Source: Pratylenchus scribneri
Taxonomy: Eukaryota > Nematoda > Chromadorea > Rhabditida > Pratylenchidae
Direction of reading: 5' to 3'
NCBI GenBank assembly: GCA_030063045.1
Contig: JAQSEB010000037.1
Span: forward strand, 496,001-560,000
Length of the DNA: 64,000 nucleotides
Part shown: positions 1-10,946 of the stretch, piece after piece
Layout of the letters: each line of letters starts with the position of its first letter
Position numbering within the stretch: the stretch's first letter is position 1
The notes under the pieces: generated by a model
Told to the model about the DNA's origin: nothing
Seen by the model: only the letters and a program-made list of their open reading frames with translations
Databases searched by the model: none
Program-made: the position numbers and the translations under genes

Positions 1-21
1 ATCATGGGGGCATTTAATGGA

Positions 22-450
22 AAATATTTTTTTTGCTACTAAAATTTCTCTAAATGCCAATAAAAAAGTTTTTTTTGCCACACAAAAACTGTTTTTGACT
101 TCTAATAAATCAGAAACTGGTTTTAGACCCTACAAATCTAGAACCATTTAGTAGATCTCAACGAGACGCGTCGATTAGTATATAATTTATCATGGTTTGG
201 CCTAGAATTAAAGATTTTAAACCAAAAATTGGAGAAACGGTTTAAACAGTTTAATACCCTTTAATTTTGGAAAAAACCATGACAAATTATATACTAATTG
301 ACGCGTCTCGATGAGATCTACAAAATGGGTATAAAGTTTTTGGGGTCTAAAACTGGTTTCTGATTTATTAGAAGTCAAAAACAATTTTTGTGTGGCAAAA
401 AAAAGCTTTTTTATTGGCATTTAGAGAAATTTTAGTGGCAAAAAATATTA
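22..450. mobile_element. Foldback (long palindromic) element
   Basis: The whole stretch is a nearly complete inverted repeat with arms of about 210 bases centred near 236. The left outer arm (ctaaatgccaataaaaaag, from about 50) reappears in reverse complement near 400-420, and the inner arm (gacgcgtcgattagtatata, about 165) reappears near 290. No coding capacity is apparent; the minus-strand reading frame inside it is a by-product of the palindrome. A 10-base direct repeat aatggaaaat occurs at 16-25 and 465-474 and might be a target duplication, but the arm ends do not abut it exactly. Related, partly degraded copies lie at 18939-19100 and 22245-22480. It lies just upstream of the truncated F-box gene copy at 796. 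Confidence 0.8.
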
Positions 451-494
451 TCAATAGATATGGTAATGGAAAATGAAATATTGTCTATACATAC

Positions 495-710
495 AAAAAT
501 AGGTACTTGTGGAATTTGTATCCGCTTTTTTGGAAAGTGCTTGGTCCCCTCTATGGTTAGAGTCAATCAGGGTTGCGTTAGGAATAGGATAGGGTAAGAA
601 TCATCTTATGTGTATCCTAAACCCAACCCCCTAGCAAAAACCCTAAACCAAAAGGGGGTACCAAGCAATTTCCAAAAAAGCGGATACAAACTCCACAAGT
701 ACCCAAAAAT
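495..710. mobile_element. Short inverted-repeat element (MITE-like)
   Basis: Arms of about 55-60 bases are inverted copies: the segment around tttgtatccgcttttttgg (about 515-533) recurs in reverse complement at about 671-690, and ggtacttgtgg (about 501) pairs with ccacaagtacc (about 693). The centre (about 555-650) holds degenerate ccctaaaccc-like tracts. No open frame and no convincing target duplication were found, so the superfamily is unknown. Confidence 0.65.
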
Positions 711-795
711 ATGCATTTATAGAATAATATTTGAAAATGAAAAAGAACCTTAATGAATCATTAATTAAAAATACAAATCTTGTAATTATTTTAAG

Positions 796-1552
796 CATTT
801 GGACATTCGTTCGCTTGTTCTTCCCTCCCTATCCAATTTCATCCAAAAACTACTTGAACAATTTCCAGTGAGTTCCAATTATTTTCGTCTCATTTTACTC
901 TAATTAAATTCCAGGACTTAAAATCATTTCATTGCAAAATGCCAGCTACCGATGCAGAACTTAATTCATTTTTTGATTTATTTGAAAAGCATTTGGAAAA
1001 GGGAAAGAACATTACAATTTATTTACATCACGGTAATCAGCTTAAAATACTCAAAAAATCCAAAAAATTTAAAATTTACTCATAAAAATCATCACAAAAA
1101 TTGCCATCAATTTTTTTGTAGATTTTATGGCCAAACTTAAAATACTCACAAAAAAAATCAAATTTATGCATAAAATAATCCCAAATTGGCATCAATTTCT
1201 TTTTGGATATAAATGTCGCAAAATCGAGCTTCTTGGCCAAGAGCTAAATTTTAAGTCACCAAAATGTGGAATTTTTGAAAATTTTGATTAATTCGTGATT
1301 TTATAATTAATTTTTTATAGTACAAAACAGCGATTGTTATTACAAATATTCGTTGCCCAAAGATTTGGCACTATTTAAAAAAGCTGGCTGGAAGCCAAAC
1401 ATGTGCAATGGTAAATGCGAAAATTTGGTGCTGAAAAAAGTAATCAAAGAAGCGATCGGAAATAATGAACCGTAAGAAATGTTGATTTAAATATAATTTT
1501 TCTAATTTATTTTTGGCACAGATCATTTTTGAGCGAATGGTGGATGGAATAA
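796..1552 (+). CDS. F-box/LRR family gene, 3' part only (exons 7-10)
   Basis: Four exons match the last four exons of the complete copies downstream: 796-867 (HLDIRSLVLPSLSNF...), 915-1032 (DLKSFHCKMPATDAEL...), 1321-1471 (the conserved C-terminal exon with GWKPNMCNGKCENL) and 1522-1552 (SFLSEWWME then TAA). All splice sites are GT-AG and the phases 0, 1 and 2 agree with the other copies, giving 123 codons. Exons 1-6 are not visible before 796. That space holds the foldback and MITE elements and then the window edge, so the 5' exons may lie outside the window or be lost. An AATAAA at 1671 lies in a 3' flank similar to that of the next copy. Function as for the intact copies: a probable SCF substrate-receptor tail. 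Confidence 0.85.
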
Positions 1553-1670
1553 GAAGAAATTGGTATTAATTGATGAAAAGAAAATATCTATCGATATTAT
1601 TTTTACTAAATTTATTTTTAATTTAATTTGTAATATATTTAATAGATAATATTAATCAACATTTGGGAAT

Positions 1671-1676
1671 AATAAA
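1671..1676 (+). terminator. Polyadenylation signal AATAAA, conserved 3' flank
   Basis: The AATAAA sits in the sequence gggaataataaatcaat, about 120 bases after the stop. The same sequence follows the next copy at about 4402-4418 (AATAAA at 4408), so the 3' flank was duplicated with the gene. Use as the cleavage signal is inferred. Confidence 0.55.
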
Positions 1677-1735
1677 TCAATCTAATCAAAAAAGTTTTAT
1701 AAATTGAAGGAAAAAATAGCTTAATAAATGTATTA

Positions 1736-2165
1736 AGCAAAATGTTTTTTTGATTGACTTAAAATGTGTTTCCATTGGCAAAGAAATATGTGTTTTCTAT
1801 TGACTAAGAAAAATGTGTTTTCGATTAACTAAGAAAAATGGGTTTTCGAATTACTAAGAAAATGTATTTTCGATTAACTAATAAGAAAAATGTGTTTTCG
1901 ATTGATAAGAAAAATGTATTTTCGATTAACTAAGAAAAATGTGTTTTCGATTAACTGAGAAAAATGTGTTTTCGATTGACTAAGAAAAATGTGTTTTCGA
2001 TTGATTAAGAAAAATGTCTTTTCGATGATAAAGAAAAATGTGTTTTCTATTCACTAAGAAAAATGTATTTTTTATTGACTAATAAGAAAATGTATTTTTA
2101 TGACTAAGAAAAATGTGTTTTTGATTGGCTAAAAAATGTTTTTGATTAGGTAATAAAAATGTTTT
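1736..2165. repeat. 25-bp minisatellite, small array
   Basis: About 17 imperfect copies of a 25-base unit containing ttttcgatt, ttgactaag and aaaaatgtg. It is the same unit as the large array at 7168-10480, here more degenerate, in the spacer between the first and second F-box copies. Confidence 0.9.
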
Positions 2166-2440
2166 TTTCGGTAAATTATCTCCATACTGCTGAAAACATA
2201 AAAATGGAAAATTTCAAATATTTATAATTAATTATTAATAATTACTATTTAAATATTATTGTTTTGGCATTATAGAACTGTATATAAAACGCCACCCGGA
2301 AGGAAGCCAGCTTGGCTTATGGAATATGAGATTTATTGAGCAACATAAATAAATTATTGAATAAAATTATTTAATAAACAATTTAAATATTTATTCTTGA
2401 AAATATGTCAATCAATTTATCTAATAAGCCAAGCAGCAGA

Positions 2441-4284
2441 ATGCACATTAATGAGCTTTCTTCGGAATTATTGGTTTGAACATTGCACTTTGCATGTTAT
2501 CATGAAATGTCTTTTTGTATTCTAGGTTTTGATATTTTCAAATGTTGATGATTTCTTGGATAAAATATGTCTGGGACAGGTTTGCAGGCATTGGCGTCGT
2601 ATTGCCCCTATGAATTGGGAGACAACGAAAACTTGTCCAAAATCATTGGTTTGATATAAAAGCTATACAAAATTTGAGCACTTTAATTTTTTGTTATCTG
2701 TTATGGCTAATATTTGAACTTTAATCATTCATATTATGTATTAGTCTCTTTCTATAGAACATTTTGATATCAAAATGAATGATCGAACATGCATGACCCT
2801 GAATGTCATGGCCAAAAAATTTTAACTACCAAATTTTGGCCCATTTTACTATTTTTTGGTCATAACTTCGTCAATTTTTAAATTTCCAATAATTCGCTAA
2901 TCAACTGGCCCTAATCAATTTAATAAAATGCTACCAATTTTATTAAATACAAAAATAAAATTAATTTAAAATAATAAAAAATTCAAGTGCGCAAATTCCT
3001 TAACACTAAAATTCTTTGGAAAATTTTTACCCTTAATAGTATAAACGAAAAACCCTCATCATTGTGATGAATCATTTTGGGGAATGGTTGGAGGAATTAT
3101 GGCTTTTTAATATTAAAATTGATGGAAAATTGATCAAACGAATGGCAATGCAAATGAAATGCTTAAAGGATTTGAAATTATCCAAATGCCAACTGGATGG
3201 GCCAGCAATGGATTCAATGGCCGATTTATTTGGCCAACAACTTTATTCTTTTATTTTGGATGATACGGTTTAAATTCAATTAAAAGAATTAATTCATTGT
3301 TAATTCTAGGAATATCATCCAAATATGCGCAAATTAATTGAAAATGGATCGTCCAAATTAGATCACTTAAGTTTGAATTTTAGACACAATGGTTATTTTG
3401 CTGGAACACTGCCAATCAAATTACCAAGCAGTTTGAAATCTTTTTCACTGAAACAATTTTTTTCGTATTCATCAAATTTTTTGCCAATTGTCGCAAGAGA
3501 TTGCCAGAATTTGAAAATACTTCATTTGGAAATTTCTACTCTTAAGCCAGATGTAATCTGGACTATTGGAAACATTAAAAGGTATAAAATAAAAATACCG
3601 TAAATTTTCTATTAGAAGCCCATGGGCTTATAAATTTCAGCGGCCCTCCGAAGAGAGACTTTTCGGAAATTTTGAAGACAAAAAATGTTTATTTCGGCCT
3701 AATTTCACCTATACATTGGTAATTTTTGACATAAATTTTTCGAGGGGTGGGCTTCTAATAGAAGGTAGGCTTCAAATAGAAGGTGGACTTCTAATAGAAG
3801 AATTACGGTAGAATTGGAAATTAAAAATCATTTATTTTATTCAGTTTGGTTTATCTCAATTTGTCCTTCAATTCAATAGAAAATGAAGCGGAATTGAAAA
3901 ATGTCATGTGCAATGAATTGCTAAATCTAAAGGCACTTAATATTAAAGGATTTTGTTCTGAAGTAAATTAAAAAAATTTTAACTAAATAGATGGGCAGCA
4001 ATTTTTAATTGAATTTTGCATTTAAAATTATCAATAATCCATTGAACAAATATTAAAGGAAATGTTCTCAAATATCGCCCTTGACCGTCCTGATTTGGCA
4101 GTATTTAAAAAAGTTGGTTGGGGACCAAATATGTGCAATGGTAAATTCGAAAATTTGGTGCTGAAAAAAGTAATCAAAGAAGCGATCGGAAATAATGAGC
4201 CGTAAGAAATTTTTGATTAAATGTAAAATTTTGAAAATTTATTTTTGGCACAGATCATTTTTGAGCGAATGGTGGATGGAATAG
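2441..4284 (+). CDS. F-box/LRR gene copy 1, internal exon fusion
   Basis: Exons: 2441-2473, 2526-2648, 3040-3267, 3310-3581, 3845-3962, 4059-4201, 4254-4284; 315 codons. Exon 1 gives MHINELSSELL. Exon 2 gives VLIFSNVDDF and VCRHWRRIAP, together an F-box. Exon 3 carries GEWLEELWLF and LKDLKLSKC, exon 4 LDHLSLNF and LKSFSLKQF, and exon 5 LVYLNLSF, all LRR-like. Exon 6 begins normally (EMFSNIALDRPDLA) but runs straight into the C-terminal exon 9 sequence (VFKKVGWGPNMCNGKFENL). The rest of exon 6, exons 7 and 8 and the start of exon 9 are missing, yet the frame is kept. The otherwise conserved Cys in GKCENL is Phe here. It ends in SFLSEWWME and TAG. It may be functional as a shortened protein. 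The start is the first ATG of the conserved exon 1. Confidence 0.85.
3596..3810. mobile_element. TA-flanked MITE (Tc1/mariner-like size and target)
   Basis: A 211-base element (3598-3808) in the exon 4/5 intron of F-box copy 1. Its ends are inverted: CCGTAA with tctattagaag at the left, and ttctaatagaag with TTACGG at the right. TA flanks both sides (3596-3597 and 3809-3810). The right end repeats the cttctaatagaagg motif about three times. There is no coding capacity. TA target duplication is the rule for Tc1/mariner, so it may be a non-autonomous member; a relative of other TA-targeting groups is possible. Confidence 0.65.
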
Positions 4285-4573
4285 AAAGAAATTGGCATTT
4301 AATCGATGAAAATAAAATGTCCACCAATATTGTTTTTACTATAATTTATTTTTAATTTAATTTGTATTGTAATAATATTTAATATACATCAATCGACACT
4401 TGGGAATAATAAATCAATTTGATCTAAAAAAAGTCAAAATATAATTGGAAAAAAATGTTGAAAAATTTTTCAAATATCGATCAAACAAATTTAAAATATT
4501 TCATTTTTAAATATTTAAATATTTATTCTTCAAAATCAGACAAAGATTTATTTATTTTGACACAACAACAAAA

Positions 4574-7045
4574 ATGCACATTAATGAGCTTTCTCCGGAA
4601 TTATTGGTTTGCTAATTTTTAAAATAAAATTTTTTGTATTTTCAGGTTATGATATTTTCAAAAATTGATGATTTCTCCGAAAAAATTAAAGTGGAACGAG
4701 TTTGTAGATATTGGCGTGGAATTGTTCTTCTGGATTGGAAGACAACCAAAACTTGTTCAAAGCCATTGGTTTGTTAATAAGGCTATATAAATTTTATGCA
4801 TTCAAACTTTGTTTATTGACAACATCTTATTAATTTAATAGAAATCTTTTAAGCTTTTAATAAAGCATTCAAAATTTTTGACAAAATATATTTGGCAACA
4901 AAAACATAAAGAAAGAAAAGAAATCTGTCCTCTTTTGTTTTACTTTACACTTTTTTGTTCAAAACTATTTAAAAATTTCAAACATATCTATTCATAGTTC
5001 ACATTAATATTAATTTTTCTATTTTATTCATCCATCCAAATCCATGCTAAAAATTATTTACAAATCTGCTAAACTCATAAAAAAATCTTTCAATAGAAAA
5101 ATTGAATTGACTAAAATGGATATAATTCGAGTGATGAATAAACTGATTTTAATTCATTTTAAAATTTTGACCAAAAAATCCTAATTTTTTATGGAATTTG
5201 TCTTAATTTGAAAAATTTTTGATAGAAACCTTGGAATAACCTGAAAACCTTTGGCCTTGTATTGAATCGATGTGGAGAATGGTTGGAGGAATTATGGCTT
5301 AACTATGTTAAAATTGATGAAAATTTTGTCAAACAAATGGCCAAACAAATGAAATGTTTAAAACATTTAAAATTATCCAATTGTCATTTGAATGGACCAG
5401 CAGTGAATTCAATTGCTAATTCATTTGGCCAACAACTTTATTCATTCATTCTTGATGAAACGGTTTAAATATAGACTTACAAAGGAATTAATTATTAAAT
5501 TAATATTTTATATAGGAATATCTTCCAATTATGCGCAAATTGATTGAAAATAATTCATCCAAATTGGAACATTTAAACCTGTATGACAAACAACATAGTC
5601 ATCAAGTCGAAATAACGCCAACCAAATTGCCCAGCAATTTGAAATCATTTTCACTTTGCCAAACGAATGAATTTCATATAAATGCATCAAATCTTTTTTC
5701 AATTGTTCCAAGAGATTGCAACAATTTGAAAATTCTTCATTTTCAAACTCGAACACTTATGCCAAATATGATCTTGGATATTGGAAAAATTAAAAGGTAC
5801 ACAAAAAAAGGAAAATAATTGTCAAAATCAAAATATTATTCCACAGTTTGGTTTACCTCAATTTGAGCGTCAATTTTAAAAAAAATACCAGTAAATGTCA
5901 AGAATGCCTTTTGCCAAAATGAAAATGCATTCAAGAATGTCATCTGCAATGAATTACCAAATTTAAAAGCACTCCGTATTGGTGGCTATTGTTCTGAAGT
6001 AATTTTTAAGGGAAATAATTAAAATGTAAAAAATGATAGAATTATAGAATAGAATGCTGAAAATTTCGAAAATGTTATAACTGTTGGATGACCAAATTTT
6101 ATCTAATCGATAAATATGGGGCAATGTTGATTCCACAATAGTACAATTAAAAAATTAATTTTTAACCCCGGGTTACTAATTTTCAGAGACCCTCTAAGGG
6201 GATACAAATAGAGACGGGTTTCTAATAGAGACATGGTTACAAATAGAATAAATACGGTATCTAATTAAGGGACTATAAAATTTTTATTATTAGTTCAAGG
6301 AAACTCTGTCAAACATCTGTCAGGCTCGTCCCGATTTGATCCATTTGAATGTGTTAACTCGGCATCCTTTCCAAATCTCTATGTCCTTAAATTCTTTGAC
6401 AATTGGAATTGATCATTATACACGATTTGATCCTATGATATTATTTGAACAAAAAAATGAATCGATTAAGGTTTAATAAATTTTCATAAATGCTTAATTA
6501 GAATTCTACAATTAATTTCAGCATTTGGACATTCGTTCACTTTCACTTCTTCCTTCGTCTAATTTTATTGAAGGACTACTTGAACAACTTCCAGTGAGTT
6601 TCCATTATTTTTGGCCCATCTTAATGTGATCAAATTCCAGAATTTAAATTCATTTCATTGTAAAATGCCTGCTAATGAAGATGCCGAACTTACTTTATTT
6701 TTTTATTTATTTGAAAAGTATTTGGTAAAAGGAAAAAAGATTACAATTTATTTACATTTCAGCGAAGGCAAATTATTTTAAAATTCAAATTAAATACATT
6801 CATTAATTAATTGTTAGATCTTGATCGTTATTACAAATGTTCTTTGCCCAATGATTTTTCACTGTTTAAAAAAGTTGGTTGGAAACCAAAAATGTGCAAT
6901 GGAAAATGCGAAAATTTGGTATTGAAAAATGTCATCATAGAAGCGATCGGAAATAATGAGCCGTAAGAAATTTCTGCTGAAAAAAAATATAATTTTTCTA
7001 ATTTATTGGTACAGATCATTTATGAGCGAATGGTGGATGGAATAG
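4574..7045 (+). pseudogene. F-box/LRR gene copy 2, probably decayed
   Basis: All ten exons can be located: 4574-4606, 4646-4768, 5226-5462, 5516-5796, 5847-5998, 6300-6470, 6522-6593, 6641 to about 6757, 6818-6962 and 7015-7045. The F-box part (MHINELSPELL, VMIFSKIDDF) and the LRR part (GEWLEELWLN, LKHLKLSNC) are well kept. Exon 5 contains extra bases (about 5878-5930) that shift the frame and bring a TGA after SLVYLNLSV. Exon 8 has lost the GT that follows YLHF in other copies (catttcagcgaag), so it would read into a stop. The remaining exons are in frame and end SFMSEWWME. Two independent defects make a full-length product unlikely. A truncated F-box plus LRR protein ending in exon 5 could still be made. 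Confidence 0.8.
6168..6262. mobile_element. Degenerate fragment related to the TA-flanked MITE
   Basis: The segment shares tttcag, ccctctaagggg, ttctaatagag and a terminal tacggta with the element at 3596-3810 but lacks a clear left end. It sits in the exon 5/6 intron of copy 2. A similar remnant lies at the homologous place in copy 3 (about 12461-12554). Confidence 0.4.
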
Positions 7046-7167
7046 AAAGAAATTAACATTTATTGATGACAAATTATTAAATATTGTAATTATTATTATT
7101 ATTAGCATTTATTGTAATATATTTAATCCAATAACATTAACTGGCGTTTGTGAATTATAATAATAAT

Positions 7168-10100
7168 TAATAAGATGTTTTCGATGACTAAGAAAAATGT
7201 GTTTTCGATGGCTAAGAAAAGTGTGTTTTCGATTAACTAAGAAAAATGTATTTTCTATTGACTAAGAAAAATGTTTTTTCGAATGACTAAGAAAAATGTA
7301 TTTTCGATTGATTAAGAAAAATGTATTTTCGATTGGCTAAGGAAAATGTGTTTTCGATAGACTAAGAAAAATGTCTTTTCGATTAACTAAGAAAAATGTG
7401 ATTTCGATTGACTAAGAAAAATGTGTTTTCGATTGACTAAGGAAAGGAAAATGTATTTTCGATGGCTAAGAAAAATGTGTTTTCGAATAACTAAGAAAAA
7501 TGTATTTTCTATGACTAAGAAAAATGTGTTTTAGATTGACTAAGAAAAATGTGTTTTCGATTAACTAGGAAAAATGTGTTTTCTATTGACTAAAAATGTG
7601 TTTTCAATGGACTAAGAAAAATGTGTTTTCTATTGACTAAAAAAATGTGTTTTCGAATGACTAAAAAAATGTGTTTTCGATTGACTAAGAAAAATGTATT
7701 TTCTATTGACTAAAAAAATGTGTTTTCGATTGACTAAAAAAATGTGTTTTCGATTGACTAAAAAAATGTATTTTCTATTGACTAAAAAAATGTGTTTTCG
7801 ATTGACTAAAAAAATGTGTTTTCGATTGACTAAGAAAAATGTATTTTCTATTGACTAAAAAAATGTGATTTCGATTGACTAAGAAAAATGTATTTTCGAT
7901 TGACTTAAAATGTGTTTTTGATTGATTAAGAAAAATGTGTTTTCGATTGACTTAAAATGTGTTTTTGATTGATTAAGAAAAATGTGTTTTCGAATGACTA
8001 AGAAAAATGTATTTTCGATTGATTAAGAAAAATGTATTTTCGATTGGCTAAGGAAAATGTGTTTTCGATAGACTAAGAAAAATGTCTTTTCGATTAACTA
8101 AGAAAAATGTGATTTCGATTGACTAAGAAAAATGTGTTTTCGATTGACTAAGGAAAGGAAAATGTATTTTCGATGGCTAAGAAAAATGTGTTTTCGAATA
8201 ACTAAGAAAAATGTATTTTCTATGACTAAGAAAAATGTGTTTTAGATTGACTAAGAAAAATGTGTTTTCGATTAACTAGGAAAAATGTGTTTTCTATTGA
8301 CTAAAAATGTGTTTTCAATGGACTAAGAAAAATGTGTTTTCTATTGACTAAAAAAATGTGTTTTCGATTGACTAAAAAAATGTGTTTTCGATTGACTAAG
8401 AAAAATGTATTTTCTATTGACTAAAAAAATGTGTTTTCGATTGACTAAAAAAATGTGTTTTCGATTGACTAAGAAAAATGTATTTTCGATTGATTAAGAA
8501 AAATGTGTTTTCGATTGACTAAGAAAAATATGTTTTCGATTGACTAAGAAAAATGTGTTTTTTATTGACTAAGAAAAATGGTTTTCGATTAACTAGGAAA
8601 AATGTGTTTTCTATTGACTAAATAAATGTGTTTTCTATAGATTAAAATTTGTTTTCTATTGACTTAAAATGTATTTTCTATTGACTAAAAATGTGTTTTC
8701 GATGAACTAAGAAAAATGTGTTTTCGATTGACTAACAAAAATGTGTTTTCGATTGACTAAGAAAAATGTGTTTTCGATGGACTAAGAAAAATGTGTTTTC
8801 GATTGACTAAAAAAAATGTGTTTTCGATTGACTAAGAAAAATGTATTTTCGATTTATTAAGAAAAATGTGTTTTCGATTGACTAAGAAAAATGTGTTTTC
8901 AAGAAAAATGTATTTTCGATTTATTAAGAAAAATGTGTTTTCGAATGACTAAGAAAAATGTATTTTCGATTGATTAAGTTCGATTGACTTAAAATGTGTT
9001 TTTGATTGATTAAAAAAAATGTGTTTTCGATTGACTTAAAATGTGTTTTCGATTGACTAAGAAAAATGTGTTTTCAAGAAAAATGTATTTTCGATTTATT
9101 AAGAAAAATGTGTTTTCGAATGACTAAGAAAAATGTATTTTCGATTGATTAAGAAAAATGTGTTTTTGATTGATTAAAAAAAATGTGTTTTCGATTGACT
9201 TAAAATGTGTTTTCGATTGACTAAGAAAAATGTGTTTTCGATGGACTAAGAAAAATGTGTTTTCGATGGACTAAGAAAAATGTGTTTTCGATTGACAAAA
9301 AAAATGTGTTTTCGATTGACTAAGAAAAATGTGTTTTCAAGAAAAATGTATTTTCGATTTATTAAGAAAAATGTGTTTTCGAATGACTAAGAAAAATGTA
9401 TTTTCGATTGATTAAGAAAAATGTGTTTTCGATTGACTTAAAATGTGTTTTTGATTGATTAAAAAAATGTGTTTTCGATTGACTTAAAATGTGTTTTCGA
9501 TTGACTAAGAAAAATGTGTTTTCAAGAAAAATGTATTTTCGATTTATTAAGAAAAATGTGTTTTCGAATGACTAAGAAAAATGTATTTTCGATTGATTAA
9601 GAAAAATGTGTTTTCGATTGACTTAAAATGTGTTTTTGATTGATTAAAAAAAATGTGTTTTCGATTGACTTAAAATGTGTTTTCTATTGACTAAAAAAAA
9701 TGTGTTTTCGATTAACTAAGAAAAATGTGTTTTCGATGGACTAAGAAAAATGTGTTTTCGATTGACAAAAAAAATGTTTTTTCGATTGACTAAGAAAAAT
9801 GTGTTTTCAAGAAAAATGTATTTTCGATTTATTAAGAAAAATGTGTTTTCGAATGACTAAGAAAAATGTATTTTCGATTGATTAAGAAAAATGTGTTTTC
9901 GATTGACTTAAAATGTGTTTTTGATTGATTAAGAAAAATGTGTTTTCGATTGACTTAAAATGTGTTTTCGATTGACTAAGAAAAATGTGTTTTTTATTGA
10001 CTAAGAAAAATGTGTTTTCGATAGATTAAGAAAAATGTGTTTTCGATTAACTATGAAAAATGTGTTTTCTATTGACTAAATAAATGTGTTTTCTATAGAT

Positions 10101-10480
10101 TAAAATTTGTTTTCTATTGACTTAAAATGTATTTTCTATTGACTAAAAAAAATGTGTTTTCGATTGACTAAGAAAAATGTGTTTTCGATGGACTAAGAAA
10201 AATGTGTTTTCGATTGACAAAAAAAATGTGTTTTCGATTGACTAAGAAAAATGTGTTTTCAAGAAAAATGTATTTTCGATTTATTAAGAAAAATGTGTTT
10301 TCGAATGACTAAGAAAAATGTATTTTCGATTGATTAAGAAAAATGTGTTTTCGATTGACTAAGAAAAATATGTTTTCGATTGACTAAGAAAAATGTGTTT
10401 TCGAAGACTAAGAAAAATGTGTTTTCTAAGATTGAAAAATGTATTTTCTAAGATTGAAAAATGCATTTTCTATTTATATG
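7168..10480. repeat. 25-bp minisatellite, large array (3.3 kb)
   Basis: About 130 copies of a 25-base unit whose core reads ttttcgattgactaag followed by an A-rich run and tgtg. Variants differ mainly in cgatt/cgaat/ctatt and gtg/gta. Some units are shortened (gacttaaaatgtg) or joined (tttcaagaaaaatg). Longer blocks are duplicated: the rare string ggaaaggaaa at 7441 recurs at 8152, so a block of about 711 bases was copied. It fills the spacer between F-box copies 2 and 3 and has no open frame. Confidence 0.95.
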
Positions 10481-10946
10481 CTCACCAAAATCTTTATTAT
10501 TAGAAATTTTATCAAGATTTATTAAAAAAAATTTTTAATGCATTTTTAGGGCAAAAACAACGTTAAATTTGCTTTTCTCCATATTCTTTGATGAAATCAT
10601 TAAAATGGAAAACAAAACTTTTAAAATATATTATTAATTATTATTATTTAAATATTATAATTTTGGCATTATAAATTTGAATATAATTAATCTTACTTTA
10701 GTGCAGAGCAAACTACGTACAATTTTTGTACACTTCTTACAATGTTCTCTTTCCCTGGTGTAAGTGTAATTATACTTTTGCTATGTCTTACACATTTTAT
10801 GGAATATGAATATAGAGTTTAATATGCAATATAAATAAATTATGGAAAAAGTAACATTAAAAATTGTTTAAAAAGATTGGTAATATTCATATTCAGTCGA
10901 GTTAAAATTTATTCTTCTTCAAATATCCAAAATATACACTTACCGA

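Noticed and set aside
217..420. 67-codon minus-strand frame near the window start
   Set aside because: It lies wholly within the palindromic foldback element and mirrors its other arm; no coding signal beyond that.
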